Shown: positions 1-8,527 of the stretch, in pieces | Numbering within the stretch: the first letter of the stretch is position 1 | Layout of the letters: every line of letters starts with the position of its first letter | Assembly: GCF_900177415.1 (NCBI RefSeq) | Contig: NZ_FXAF01000006.1 | Span: forward strand, 582,001 to 646,000 | Direction of reading: 5' to 3' | Origin: Xaviernesmea oryzae | GTDB lineage: Bacteria > Pseudomonadota > Alphaproteobacteria > Rhizobiales > Rhizobiaceae | Length of the DNA stretch: 64,000 nt | Position numbers and translations under genes: made by a program | Notes under the pieces: generated by a model | Database searches by the model: none | What the model was told of the DNA's origin: nothing | The model's input: the letters and a program-made list of their open reading frames with translations, nothing else

Positions 1-222
1 GTGTTCCTGGTCAACGGTGCGGACGATCCGTTCATCCGCCAGAGCTATATGGCCGGTTTCGAGGATCATGCCCGCGACCGTCATGTCGACGTGATCGAAG
101 GCGCCGGCCATGCGTCGTTTCTCGAAAGGCCCGAACCTTTCAACGCGATCTTGGAGCGTTTCCTCGATACGGTCGCCGCAAGACGCGCCATGCGCGCACC
201 GCGCGTGGCGTCGTCCTTCTGA
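1..222 (+). CDS. alpha/beta hydrolase, C-terminal end (5' part outside window)
   Basis: The frame is open from the first base, so this is the 3' end of a longer gene; only about 73 residues are visible. They match the last part of an alpha/beta-hydrolase fold: a strand ending in NGADDPF, which carries the usual acid residue of the catalytic triad, then the segment GAGHASFLERP, which holds the catalytic His. An Arg/Ala-rich tail closes the protein. The nucleophile elbow lies upstream of the window, so the substrate cannot be judged. Confidence 0.7.
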   Translation: MFLVNGADDPFIRQSYMAGFEDHARDRHVDVIEGAGHASFLERPEPFNAILERFLDTVAARRAMRAPRVASSF

Positions 223-320
223 GGCGTCGCGATCAAAAAAGCGGCATCGCAGCAGCGGTTCCCATTGCCAAGAGGCGGCGGGAATCTATTTGCCTCCTTA
301 GACCCGGGAGGATTTTTGCC

Positions 321-716
321 GTGGAATACCGTTTCCTGATCGTCGAAGACAGCTTGCTGGTGGCGATGGATATCGAAGACGCGATCCACCGGAGCGGCCA
401 CGACGTGGTCGGCATTGCGCCCGATATGAAGATGGCGCTGAATTACACCCGCGACACCGATATCGCCTTCGTCGACGTCCGGCTCGCCGACGGCGAAACC
501 GGCCCCGAGATCGCGCGTGCACTGGCCGAATACGGCATCGTGGTGATCATGATCACTGGCAATCCCGGCCTGGTGGCGTCCGATTCCTCGGGCATCCTGG
601 GTGTCATGCCGAAGCCGCTCACCGACGAGGCTTCGATGGACCTGATCCAGTTCGCCGTCGACCGCAAGAACGGCCGGCCGGGGACGCCGCCCGCAAGATT
701 GCGGCTTTTCCATTGA
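321..716 (+). CDS. single-domain response regulator (REC only)
   Basis: A 131-residue stand-alone receiver domain. The acidic pair E9-D10, the phosphoacceptor D52 in FVDVRL, the Thr of MITGN and the Lys of MPKPL are all in place, so it should accept a phosphate from a histidine kinase. There is no output domain, so it probably works as a phosphate shuttle or by protein contact. The start is GTG with a gggagga ribosome site about 9 bases upstream. No kinase gene lies nearby. The flanking genes (hydrolase, lpsL) do not indicate its partner. Confidence 0.85.
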   Translation: MEYRFLIVEDSLLVAMDIEDAIHRSGHDVVGIAPDMKMALNYTRDTDIAFVDVRLADGETGPEIARALAEYGIVVIMITGNPGLVASDSSGILGVMPKPLTDEASMDLIQFAVDRKNGRPGTPPARLRLFH

Positions 717-803
717 AATCTTGCCTCTTCTGCGATCGAAATAGCTGTCCAATCCCGGGATGACGGTTTATGGGATCGGCTACAGATCGCAGCGGGTTCA
801 TAG

Positions 804-1811
804 ATGCGTTATTTCATTACCGGGACGGCAGGCTTTATCGGTTTCCACGTGGCGCGGCGCCTGTTGGAGGAGGGCCACGAGGTTCTGGGCTTCGACGGCA
901 TGACGCCCTATTACAGCCTGCGCCTCAAGGAGGCCCGCAACGCCGCGCTGGCGCAGTTTCCGGCATTCCGTCCGGTTGTCGGCATGCTGGAGGACAAGCC
1001 CGTCCTCGAAAAGGCCGTCGCCGGTTTCAAGCCGGATGTCCTGATCCACCTCGCTGCCCAGGCCGGCGTGCGCTACAGCCTCGAAAACCCCAAGGCCTAT
1101 CTGGATTCCAATCTGGTCGGCTCCTGGAACATCCTCGAAATCGCGCGAAACCACGGGATCGGCCACCTCATGCTGGCCTCGACCTCCTCGGTCTACGGCG
1201 CCAATCCGGACGTCCCCTTCCGCGAAACCGACAAGGCCGATGAGCCTTTGACCTTCTATGCGGCGAGCAAGAAGGCGATGGAACTGATGGCCCACAGCTA
1301 CGCGCATCTCTACAAGGTCCCGACCACCGCATTCCGCTTCTTCACCGTCTACGGCCCCTGGGGCCGGCCGGACATGGCGCTCTTCAAGTTCGTCAAGGCG
1401 ATGATCGAGGATCGCGAGATCGAGATCTATGGCGAAGGCAGGATGAGCCGGGACTTCACCTATATCGACGATCTGGTGGATTCGATCGTCGACCTGTCGC
1501 GGATCCGGCCCGGCGAAGACAATCGTGTCGCCGGGATCGACACGCTGTCCCATCAGGCGCCGTTCCGGGTGGTCAATATCGGCGGCGGCCAGCCCGCCGG
1601 TCTTCTGGATTTCATCGAGACCATCGAGCGGATCATGGGAAAGCCCGCCAAGCGCAAGATGCTGCCGATGCAGAAGGGCGACGTGCCGAGGACCTTTGCG
1701 AGCCCCGATCTTCTCGTCGCGCTCACCGGCAGGAAGCCCGAGACGGGCCTGGAAGAGGGCGTGAAGGCCTTCGTCCAGTGGTACCTGGACCATCGGGACG
1801 AGATCGGCTGA
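804..1811 (+). CDS. lpsL: UDP-glucuronate 4-epimerase (LpsL-like)
   Basis: A 335-residue extended short-chain dehydrogenase that interconverts UDP-glucuronic and UDP-galacturonic acid for LPS and capsule assembly in the cytoplasm. The NAD-binding [11 protein letters not shown] motif is at residues 7-17. TSSVYG and the catalytic FYAASKK (Tyr-x3-Lys) follow, then the family segment [20 protein letters not shown]. Length and motif order fit rhizobial LpsL. The ribosome site is weak. It is convergent with the GDP-mannose genes, which together suggests a cell-surface sugar region. The exact uronate substrate is inferred from family resemblance. Confidence 0.88.
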   Translation: MRYFITGTAGFIGFHVARRLLEEGHEVLGFDGMTPYYSLRLKEARNAALAQFPAFRPVVGMLEDKPVLEKAVAGFKPDVLIHLAAQAGVRYSLENPKAYLDSNLVGSWNILEIARNHGIGHLMLASTSSVYGANPDVPFRETDKADEPLTFYAASKKAMELMAHSYAHLYKVPTTAFRFFTVYGPWGRPDMALFKFVKAMIEDREIEIYGEGRMSRDFTYIDDLVDSIVDLSRIRPGEDNRVAGIDTLSHQAPFRVVNIGGGQPAGLLDFIETIERIMGKPAKRKMLPMQKGDVPRTFASPDLLVALTGRKPETGLEEGVKAFVQWYLDHRDEIG

Positions 1812-1852
1812 TCCAATGCGAAGCCGGTGACGCTGGGAATGTGGGGTAGGGC

Positions 1853-3280
1853 TCAGCCTCTCCCGAATTCGTCGACGATGCGGATGATGTCGTCCTCGCC
1901 GAGATAGGAACCGGTCTGGACCTCGATCATTTCGAGCATGATCTTGCCCGGGTTCGCCAGCCGGTGCACCTCGCCCTGCGGGATGTAGACGGATTCGTTC
2001 TCGCGGACGATCTTCGTTTCCTCGCCGATCGTCACCTCCGCCGTGCCCTTGACGCAGATCCAGTGTTCCGAGCGGTGATGATGCTTCTGCAGCGACAGCT
2101 TCTTGCCGGGGGTGACGAAGAGCCGCTTGACCTGGAAACGGTCGCCGTTGAGCACCGAGGTATAGCCGCCCCAGGGCCGGTATGAGGTCGGGTGAGTTTC
2201 GGTGAGCGCGGCGGTCGCTCGTGTCGCGGCGAGCTGCTTGACCAGCCTGCCGACATCCTGGCTGTCTTCGAGACGCCCGACATAGACGGCATCCTCGCTG
2301 GCGATGACGGCCACCCCGTCCAGTCCCTGCACGGCGAGGTGACTGGTGCGCGACATGACGAGCGAATTCCTCGTATTGACCAGCGTCGCCTTGCCGGACG
2401 CGACATTGCCCGCCTCGTCGCGGGTGCCGAGCTTCCAGACCGCATCCCAGCTGCCGAGGTCCGACCAGGTGAAGGAGGCGGGCACGACCGCTGCGTTGGA
2501 GGTCTTCTCCATGATCGCATAGTCGACGGAGATATCCGGGCTTGCGGAAAAGGCGTCCTGATCGAGGCGGGTGAAGTCGAGGTCGCCGGCGGCTCTGGCG
2601 ACGGCGGCGCGCGCAGCCTTCTCGACTTCGGGTGCGTAGACGGTCATTTCCTTCAGCACCAGGCCGGCCTTGAACATGAAGATGCCGGAGTTCCAGGCAA
2701 AGCCGCCGGCCTCGAGCATGCGCTCGGCCTCCGGCAGCGCCGGTTTCTCGACGAAGCGCCTGACGGCATGGGCTCCTTCCGGAAGCCTTTCGCCGATCTC
2801 GATATAGCCGTAACCGGTGGCCGGCTCGGTCGGCGTGATGCCGAAGGTGACGAGCCTGCCGGAAAGGGCGGTTTCCCGGGCGGTGCGGATCGCGTCGAAA
2901 TAGCCCTGGTCGGCGGTGATCTCGTGATCGGAGGCGAGGACCTGCAGCACGGCGTCCTCGCCGAAGCGGCCGGCGACGAAGGCGGCCGCAGCCGCGACGG
3001 CCGGGGCGGTGTTGCGGGCGACGGGTTCGAGCAGGATGCCGGAAAGCTTGACGCCGAGTTCGCGGGCCTGTTCGGCGACCAGGAAGCGGAAATCCTCGTT
3101 GGTGATGACCACCGGCGCTTCATAGAGCGCCTGGTCCGAAACGCGCGACAGCGTCGCCTGGAACAGTGTGCGGTCGCCGACGAACTGGATGAACTGTTTC
3201 GGCGCGCTGGAGCGCGACAGCGGCCATAGCCGCGTCCCCTTGCCGCCGGCCATGATGACGGGGATGATCTTGGCGTTCAT
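1853..3280 (-). CDS. manC: mannose-1-phosphate guanylyltransferase / mannose-6-phosphate isomerase
   Basis: A 475-residue bifunctional enzyme of GDP-mannose synthesis. The N-terminal nucleotidyltransferase half carries the pyrophosphorylase signature MAGGKGTRLWPLSRSSAPKQ near residues 11-30 and FVEKPAL further on. The C-terminal cupin half (from RPWGGYTSV, with KHHHRSEHW and IPQGEVHRL) is the type II phosphomannose isomerase domain. It lies three bases downstream of manB on the same strand, so the two should be co-transcribed. In nodulation strains the homolog is called noeJ. No nod genes are seen here, so an LPS or exopolysaccharide role is more likely. Confidence 0.93.
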   Translation of the reverse strand: MNAKIIPVIMAGGKGTRLWPLSRSSAPKQFIQFVGDRTLFQATLSRVSDQALYEAPVVITNEDFRFLVAEQARELGVKLSGILLEPVARNTAPAVAAAAAFVAGRFGEDAVLQVLASDHEITADQGYFDAIRTARETALSGRLVTFGITPTEPATGYGYIEIGERLPEGAHAVRRFVEKPALPEAERMLEAGGFAWNSGIFMFKAGLVLKEMTVYAPEVEKAARAAVARAAGDLDFTRLDQDAFSASPDISVDYAIMEKTSNAAVVPASFTWSDLGSWDAVWKLGTRDEAGNVASGKATLVNTRNSLVMSRTSHLAVQGLDGVAVIASEDAVYVGRLEDSQDVGRLVKQLAATRATAALTETHPTSYRPWGGYTSVLNGDRFQVKRLFVTPGKKLSLQKHHHRSEHWICVKGTAEVTIGEETKIVRENESVYIPQGEVHRLANPGKIMLEMIEVQTGSYLGEDDIIRIVDEFGRG

Positions 3281-3283
3281 CTT

Positions 3284-4729
3284 CTATGCTCCAGCTCGTT
3301 CGGCGGGCGGGGTCCTGTCCGTCAGCCAGGCGTTGATCAGTCTCAGCCCCAGGCTCAGCAGGTCCCTGGCGGCGGCTTCCGTTTGGGCTTCTACATAACA
3401 GCGCATCTCCGGGGCATTGCCGGAGGGCCGCAAATGTACGATCCGCCCATCCGTAAGTGTTACCCTGAGCCCGTCGATATCGCTTTTGGAGGAGACGGGC
3501 GCAATCGGCGCCAGAAAGGCGGCGAGATTGTCGTCGGATCGGCGTAGATGCGCCATCAGCGCAGCGCTCGCTTCGACCGGGATATTCTCCAGTCGGTCGG
3601 CGGCGGCAAAGGGCAGGCGGAAGCCGGCGGCGATCTTCGATAACGGCCTCTTCTCCCGCGCGGCGAGCGAAAGGGCGGCGAGCACCGGCAGGAAACTGTC
3701 GCGGGTCGGCAGCGGCTCGAGCACCTTGCCGTTGACCGTAAACGGCGAGGCGGTCAAAAGCCCGCCATTCGCCTCGAACCCCATGACGCCTGTCTTGCCC
3801 GCCTGCAATGCGTCGAGCATGCCGGCGATCACGAAAGGCGAGCCGACCCTGGTGCGCAGGACGGAGAAACCACCGGCCTTTTCGAGGCCCGAATTGGAGG
3901 TGACCGGCGTCACCGCGACCTTCGCCTGCAGGAACTGTGCGGCGATCAGGCCGAGCAGATCGCCACGCAGCGGCTCTCCCGCCTCGTCGGACACCAGCGG
4001 CCGGTCGCCGTCGCCGTCCGCCGAAACGATTGCGGCGAGCCCATGTTCCTTCGTCCAGCCCTTGAGAAGATCGATCGTCTCGCCCGAGACGGCCTCCGTA
4101 TCGACGGGGATGAACTGTTCGGAGCGGCCGAGCGGCACGACGCCTGCGCCATAAGCTTCGAGAACCTGAACCAGAAGATCGCGGGCGACGGTCGAGTGCT
4201 GATAGACGCCGACCTTCAGGCCGGCAAGCGCCCCTTTGGGCAGCAGACCGGCATATCGGGCGGCAAACAGCGCCTCGGCCTCCGCCGACCGGTCCGGCGC
4301 CTCGCCGGACGTGACGTCTATCTCGCCCTTGTCCATATCCGCGGCGATCGCGGTGATCCGCGCCTCGTCCTGTTTGTCGATCTCGCCGTCGGGCCGGTAG
4401 AACTTGATGCCGTTGCGGTCGGCCGGGATATGCGAGCCGGTGACCATCAGCGATGCGGCGTCAAGCTTCAGCCCGTAGAGCGCCAGCGCCGGCGTCGGCA
4501 CCGTGCCGCAATCGGCCGGCGACAGCCCGGCCCGCCTCAGCGCGCCGATGCAGGTCGCGGCGATCCCGGGGCTCGAGGCGCGGAAGTCGCGGCCCACGAG
4601 CACGGTATCGCCTGCCCGCGCCGCGCCCGTCTCCAGAAGATGCCGCGCAAACGCCGTCGTATAGCGCGCGCTCGCACGACCCTCGAGCTCGCTCACAAGT
4701 CCTCGAACTCCGCTCGTCCCGAATTTCAT
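3284..4729 (-). CDS. manB: phosphomannomutase
   Basis: A 481-residue member of the alpha-D-phosphohexomutase family, converting mannose-6-phosphate to mannose-1-phosphate for ManC just downstream. Visible motifs in order: N-terminal KFGTSGVRG, the phosphoserine loop TGSHIPADRNGIKFY (most relatives have TASHNP), the Mg loop SADGDGDRP, the sugar-binding GFEANGG, and the phosphate-binding RPSGNAPEMR. The TGSHIP variant keeps the catalytic Ser. It is first gene of a manB-manC pair with a 3-base gap. The rhizobial nodulation homolog is noeK. Confidence 0.9.
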   Translation of the reverse strand: MKFGTSGVRGLVSELEGRASARYTTAFARHLLETGAARAGDTVLVGRDFRASSPGIAATCIGALRRAGLSPADCGTVPTPALALYGLKLDAASLMVTGSHIPADRNGIKFYRPDGEIDKQDEARITAIAADMDKGEIDVTSGEAPDRSAEAEALFAARYAGLLPKGALAGLKVGVYQHSTVARDLLVQVLEAYGAGVVPLGRSEQFIPVDTEAVSGETIDLLKGWTKEHGLAAIVSADGDGDRPLVSDEAGEPLRGDLLGLIAAQFLQAKVAVTPVTSNSGLEKAGGFSVLRTRVGSPFVIAGMLDALQAGKTGVMGFEANGGLLTASPFTVNGKVLEPLPTRDSFLPVLAALSLAAREKRPLSKIAAGFRLPFAAADRLENIPVEASAALMAHLRRSDDNLAAFLAPIAPVSSKSDIDGLRVTLTDGRIVHLRPSGNAPEMRCYVEAQTEAAARDLLSLGLRLINAWLTDRTPPAERAGA

Positions 4730-5028
4730 AAAGTACCCATAAAGAAACGCTCGCCCCTGACCGTCCTAGTTTATTTTATGTAAAAATAAAGCCGAAGCTA
4801 GAGATACCGTTAACCGGCGGGGTTTGCGCAAGCATTGCCGGCCGTCGAAACCGCTGCATCGTCCGGCGCGCGCAAATGGATGCCTCGATCGCGCCCGCAC
4901 CGATTGGCCGCCCGCCCGCAACGGTGCTATTCTCTTCGCGCGATCAGGCCCTATCTGACTTGCCTGACGTTTTGATGTCGGCCGGATACCGGCTGCCCGG
5001 CTTTGCAGGGATGGAGGCCGTCTTGGGA

Positions 5029-5364
5029 ATGAACTGGGGAGCGAATATCGCAAGAACCGTCGCCTTCGTCGCTCCGCTGGCCGGGCTGACGCTTCTCATG
5101 GGCTTCGGCGAGCGGTTAGACGACGATACTTGCCCTCAAAGCCTTGCCTTCGAGAAATCCCAGCAGATCGTGGAGGAACGTCCGGGCGTGGTCGACATGG
5201 CCTGGAGGGATTTCCGATGGGTCGATGACTGCCGCTTCGCCCTGGGCGGCTATGCGGACATCGCCACCGACAGGGGCGTGGACCGCACGGATTTCGAACT
5301 CGTGGTGGCTTTCGATCCACAGACGCACCGATGGCAGCAGATCAGCCTCTCGATGACGCAATAG
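5029..5364 (+). CDS. hypothetical protein with N-terminal membrane segment
   Basis: I do not recognise this family. From the ATG at 5029, which has a GGAGG site 11 bases upstream, the protein is 111 residues. A hydrophobic segment (about residues 8-26, ending in LTLLMGFGE) looks like a signal anchor. The rest is polar, with two Cys in the mature part (DDTCPQ and DDCRFA) that could form a disulfide, suggesting a periplasmic domain. The frame is open further upstream, but without a better ribosome site. It precedes the SecD P1-like gene by about 145 bases. Confidence 0.6.
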   Translation: MNWGANIARTVAFVAPLAGLTLLMGFGERLDDDTCPQSLAFEKSQQIVEERPGVVDMAWRDFRWVDDCRFALGGYADIATDRGVDRTDFELVVAFDPQTHRWQQISLSMTQ

Positions 5365-5509
5365 AGGCGCTTCTCAGCCTGGCTGGGTCGCTGCATCGCG
5401 CCGTGCGGCGATCCAACGGCAGCTGCATCCGCGCCTACCCTCTTAATCTTTCCTTGATTTACAGCTCTCCATATCCGCAGCGAGTCGGGTGCGACGAGGG
5501 GAACTGCCG

Positions 5510-5971
5510 ATGCTGAAGAAGAATTTGATGGGCGGGCTGCAAGTTTTGGCCGTTGCCGCACTGGCGTTTTGGGCCGGCATGCAATTTCAGAAAATTCGCT
5601 ACGACGACATCTGCCTCGACATGGGCGGCGGAAGCAATCCCGGCAATCATCCGATCTGCGTCATGGAGCGATCGGACGACGGCTTTTGGATCGGCCCGGT
5701 ACGGATTACGCCGGCGTCGGTGATTGCAATCGACCGCAGCGACGCCTCCTCTTCGACCTCGCAGATATCCATCAAGCTCAACGAGCCGGCGGCCCAGGCG
5801 TTACGCGAATATACCGAAAGGCATGTCGGGCAGGATCTGGAAGTAAGGGTGGATGGCGGTGTCATTCGACGCGTGCGGATTGCGGAAGCCATCGGTGCCG
5901 CCTTCACGCTGCCTGATCTTTCTCCCGAGGATGCAACGACGATCCTTCGGATGCTTTCGCCGCAGACGTGA
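5510..5971 (+). CDS. SecDF P1-head-like single-pass membrane protein
   Basis: A 153-residue protein with an N-terminal membrane segment (about residues 8-24, QVLAVAALAFWAGMQFQ) and a soluble domain. The C-terminal half (SIKLNEPAAQAL, REYTERHVGQDLEVRVDGG, IRRVRIAEAI, then LSPEDATTIL) follows the order of the P1 head subdomain of SecD: a strand, a T-x(4)-G-x-x-L helix turn, a D-G turn, and the closing helix that selects for residues. Real SecD is far larger and has six membrane spans; only the head is present here. The ATG at 5510 was chosen for its gagggga site. Function unknown. Confidence 0.6.
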   Translation: MLKKNLMGGLQVLAVAALAFWAGMQFQKIRYDDICLDMGGGSNPGNHPICVMERSDDGFWIGPVRITPASVIAIDRSDASSSTSQISIKLNEPAAQALREYTERHVGQDLEVRVDGGVIRRVRIAEAIGAAFTLPDLSPEDATTILRMLSPQT

Positions 5972-6070
5972 GGCCGGCCGGCTCGAACGGGTGAATAAGC
6001 GACGGTCTGCCTCGACGGAACAATGGCTGGAAGCTGCCGTTATGAGACAAGATAAGAACGGGAGGCAGTT

Positions 6071-6448
6071 TTGATCCACCATGTCTCGGTTGGGACCAAT
6101 GATGTCGAACGCTCGAAGCGCTTCTATGACGCCGTCTTGCCCATTCTCGGCCTTGCTCCGATGGCCGAGGACGAGGGCGGGTTAGGGTATGGAAGCGGCA
6201 CGTTCCATTTCAGCGTTCAGGTTCCGATTGACGGGAAACCTGCGACCGTGGGCAACGGCACTCATATCGCCTTTGCCGTCGAGGACCGCTCGATGGTCGA
6301 TCGATTTTACGCAGCGGCACTGAAACACGGCGGCAGCGACGATGGCGCTCCGGGGCTGCGGCCGAATTACGATGCCAATTATTATGGGGCGTTCGTCCGC
6401 GATCCGGACGGTCACAAGATCGAGGCGGTGACCTACTCCGCGAGATAG
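6071..6448 (+). CDS. VOC family (glyoxalase-like) protein
   Basis: A 125-residue single VOC unit with the paired beta-alpha-beta-beta-beta modules: MIHHVSVGTNDVERSKRFYDAVL at the N-terminus, HIAFAVEDRSMVDRFYAAAL in the middle, and the closing FVRDPDGHKIEAV. Candidate metal ligands are the N-terminal His pair and the Glu of KIEAV. The start is TTG with a strong ggaggc site. The family covers glyoxalases, dioxygenases and resistance proteins, and substrate cannot be assigned. It may be co-transcribed with the arginase-fold gene 18 bases downstream. Confidence 0.82.
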   Translation: MIHHVSVGTNDVERSKRFYDAVLPILGLAPMAEDEGGLGYGSGTFHFSVQVPIDGKPATVGNGTHIAFAVEDRSMVDRFYAAALKHGGSDDGAPGLRPNYDANYYGAFVRDPDGHKIEAVTYSAR

Positions 6449-6466
6449 CCGCCAACGGAGGCGCCC

Positions 6467-7360
6467 ATGCCGACCCTTCCATATGCAATTGTCGAAGCCC
6501 CCTCCACGCTGGGCCTGGCGACCGGCGGCGTGGAGCATTTGTCCGACCGGCTCATGGATCTCGGTCTTGCGGAGCGCATCCAGGCGCGCCGCGCCGGGCG
6601 GCTGGTGGTGCCTCCGAAAGACCCGGCGCCCGATCCCGAGACCGGAACCCTGAATGCGAAGGCGATCGCGGCGTGGTCGCCGAAGCTGGCGGACGCCGTC
6701 GAAGCCGTGTTGGACGCAGGCGAGTTCCCGGTCGTGCTCGGCGGCGACTGCACGATCTTGCTGGGCTCCATGCTCGCGCTGAGGCGGCGCGGCCGCTACG
6801 GCCTGCTCTTCATCGACGGCAACGCGGATTTCTTCCAGCCCGAGGCAGAACCCAATGGCGAGGGTGCCTCGATGGACCTCGCCTTCGTCACCGGCTACGG
6901 CCCGTCGCTCCTGACCGACATCGAAGGCCGCCGTCCTCTGGTCCGTCCTGAAGACGCCGTCGCGTTCGCATATCGCGATCACGAGGATCAGGAGGAATAC
7001 GGAAGCCGGCCGTTGCCCGAAGAGCTCAAGGCGCTTGACCTGCCCGCAGTGCGCGCGATGGGTATCGAGGCTGCCGCGCGCGAAGCGGTCGCCCATCTGA
7101 CGCGTCCGGAGCTCAACGGCTTCTTCATCCATCTCGACGCCGACTGCCTCGACGACGCCGTCATGCCGGCCGTCGATTTCCGCGTGCCGGGCGGGTTGTC
7201 ATGGGGCGAGCTGGAAGCCGCGCTTCGAATTGCCTTATCGAGCGGCAAGGCAGTCGGGCTCGAAATCACCATCTATAACCCGCGCCTCGATGAGGACGGC
7301 AGCGCCGGGCGCGGCCTGACCGATGTCCTGGCTGCGGCGCTTGGAACAGCAGCGCGATGA
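6467..7360 (+). CDS. arginase/agmatinase-fold protein with altered metal site
   Basis: A 297-residue ureohydrolase-fold protein. The four metal motifs are recognisable but two ligands differ from classical arginases: GGDCT at 92-96 has Cys95 where His is usual, and DGNAD at 117-121 has Asn119 in place of the second His. Asp117, Asp121, the HLDADCLDD pair (224/226) and Glu266 in LEITIYNP remain. It could use another metal or substrate (guanidino, amidino or formimino compounds) or be non-catalytic. A GGDC variant is, to my recollection, seen in a bacterial subgroup. It follows a VOC gene by 18 bases. Confidence 0.78.
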   Translation: MPTLPYAIVEAPSTLGLATGGVEHLSDRLMDLGLAERIQARRAGRLVVPPKDPAPDPETGTLNAKAIAAWSPKLADAVEAVLDAGEFPVVLGGDCTILLGSMLALRRRGRYGLLFIDGNADFFQPEAEPNGEGASMDLAFVTGYGPSLLTDIEGRRPLVRPEDAVAFAYRDHEDQEEYGSRPLPEELKALDLPAVRAMGIEAAAREAVAHLTRPELNGFFIHLDADCLDDAVMPAVDFRVPGGLSWGELEAALRIALSSGKAVGLEITIYNPRLDEDGSAGRGLTDVLAAALGTAAR

Positions 7361-7671
7361 ACACGGGCGGGCAACGTCTATTTTCGGGCCCGGGCTGCGG
7401 GTCGTCCTGCGGGGCGACCCGCTTGAGCACGCCGAGAAGATCGCCTGCAGCGAGCGTGCGCGGCACGGCAATGACCAGCGAGTCCGATGCAATCCCGTCA
7501 CATTTGTAACTCTCACCATTCGATATCCGTCTCTACTTTATCTCACAGCGCGTGACCGAAGTATTTCAGGCAGTTCGGTCGACGCAGCCCCGTTCCGAGG
7601 TCGAAGGGGTCGCTTTGTCGGCCAGGAACAGGGCAGGGTTTGGAGGACACGCTTAGGCAAAGGATCCGAAG
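7361..7671. other. 311-base spacer without a clear gene
   Basis: Between the arginase-fold gene and the DUF899 gene. No convincing plus-strand gene, tRNA or terminator is seen. The minus strand carries a protein-like stretch (7370-7526) listed separately as a possible gene remnant. The right end should hold the promoter of the DUF899 gene. Its ribosome site, gcaaaggatccgaag, precedes the ATG at 7672. Confidence 0.5.
7370..7526 (-). pseudogene. possible remnant of a small gene
   Basis: Read on the minus strand from 7526, this stretch gives a protein-like sequence including ASDSLVIAVPRTLAAGDLLG and VLKRVAPQDDP, with coding-like third positions. An in-frame TAG lies just before it and no normal ATG starts it. 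Downstream it runs antisense into the arginase-fold gene and turns into Arg/Pro-rich shadow sequence. It may be the decayed core of a small gene or pure chance. Confidence 0.25.
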
Positions 7672-8397
7672 ATGACCACACGAGAAACAAGAGAAAACAA
7701 CGTCTGGCTGGAGAACAGGCCGCCAACCGTGTCGCGCGAGGAATGGGAAGCCGCCCATCAGAAAATGCGCGAGAAAGAAAAGGAGCTGATGCGGGCCCGT
7801 GACGCATTGGCTGCTGAACGCCGGCGGATGCCGTGGCTGGCGGTGGAGAAGGACTATGTGTTCGAAGGGCGCGGCAGGAAGATGAGCCTACTTGATCTGT
7901 TCGATGACCGCCGGCAGCTGATTGTCTACCGAGCCTTCATAGAGCCCGGCATATCGAAGTGGCCGAAGCATGGATGCGTCGGTTGTTCGATGATTGCCGA
8001 TCAGGTCTCCCACCCCGCTCACCTGAACGCCCGCAATACGAGCCTTGCGTTCGTCTCGCGCGCAACACAGGCAGACCTTGGTCGGATGAAGGCGCAGATG
8101 GGTTGGGAGCACATCCCCTGGTACACGCTGACCGACGACTTCGATCGCGACTTCGGGGTGGACGAATGGCACGGCACGAACGCCTTTATTCGGGAAGGCG
8201 ACAAGGTATTCCGCACCTACTTCGTCAACGGCCGCGGCGATGAGCAAATGGGCAATCACTGGAACTATCTCGATATTACCGCGCTCGGACGCCAGGAGGA
8301 ATGGGAGGATTCGCCCGAAGGCTATCCCCAGACACCGCCATACGCCTGGTGGGTCTGGCATGATGACCTCGAGACGCACCCTGAACGTGACGAATGA
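7672..8397 (+). CDS. DUF899 family thioredoxin-like protein
   Basis: A 241-residue protein of the DUF899 family, which has a thioredoxin-like fold. Family landmarks: N-terminal RPPTVSREEW and a charged helix (residues 20-50), LPWL-like MPWLAVEKDYVFEG, the FDDRRQLIVYRAFIEPG strand, a redox-type GCVGCSM motif near residue 105, the WYTLTDDFDRDFGV segment, and the closing Trp-rich YAWWVWHDDLE. The reaction of the family is not established. It ends directly next to a repeat (8399-8471). Confidence 0.85.
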   Translation: MTTRETRENNVWLENRPPTVSREEWEAAHQKMREKEKELMRARDALAAERRRMPWLAVEKDYVFEGRGRKMSLLDLFDDRRQLIVYRAFIEPGISKWPKHGCVGCSMIADQVSHPAHLNARNTSLAFVSRATQADLGRMKAQMGWEHIPWYTLTDDFDRDFGVDEWHGTNAFIREGDKVFRTYFVNGRGDEQMGNHWNYLDITALGRQEEWEDSPEGYPQTPPYAWWVWHDDLETHPERDE

Positions 8398-8398
8398 T

Positions 8399-8471
8399 GC
8401 GGCGATCGGCGGCAAATGGCGGGCCGAGAACGATGAAACGGAGAACCACGTCTACGCCATTCCCTCTACAA
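8399..8471 (+). repeat. copy A of a duplicated segment with coding-like divergence
   Basis: Starts with GCGATCGGCGG (8402-8412) one codon after the DUF899 stop and matches the stretch at about 9262-9329. In the shared frame copy A reads AIGGKWRAENDETENHVYAI and copy B AIGDKWRAEADETENYVYAI. Most base differences are silent third positions, which suggests descent from a coding sequence rather than a structural repeat. Confidence 0.6.
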
Positions 8472-8527
8472 CCCTCCTGAATAGAGCAGCGTCCGAATGG
8501 TGTAGTTCGGGGGCTTGCCGTCGTCGG

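Noticed and set aside
7323-7802. 159-codon plus-strand frame before the DUF899 gene
   Set aside because: It begins inside the arginase-fold gene, runs out of frame into the DUF899 gene and has no ribosome site or family match.
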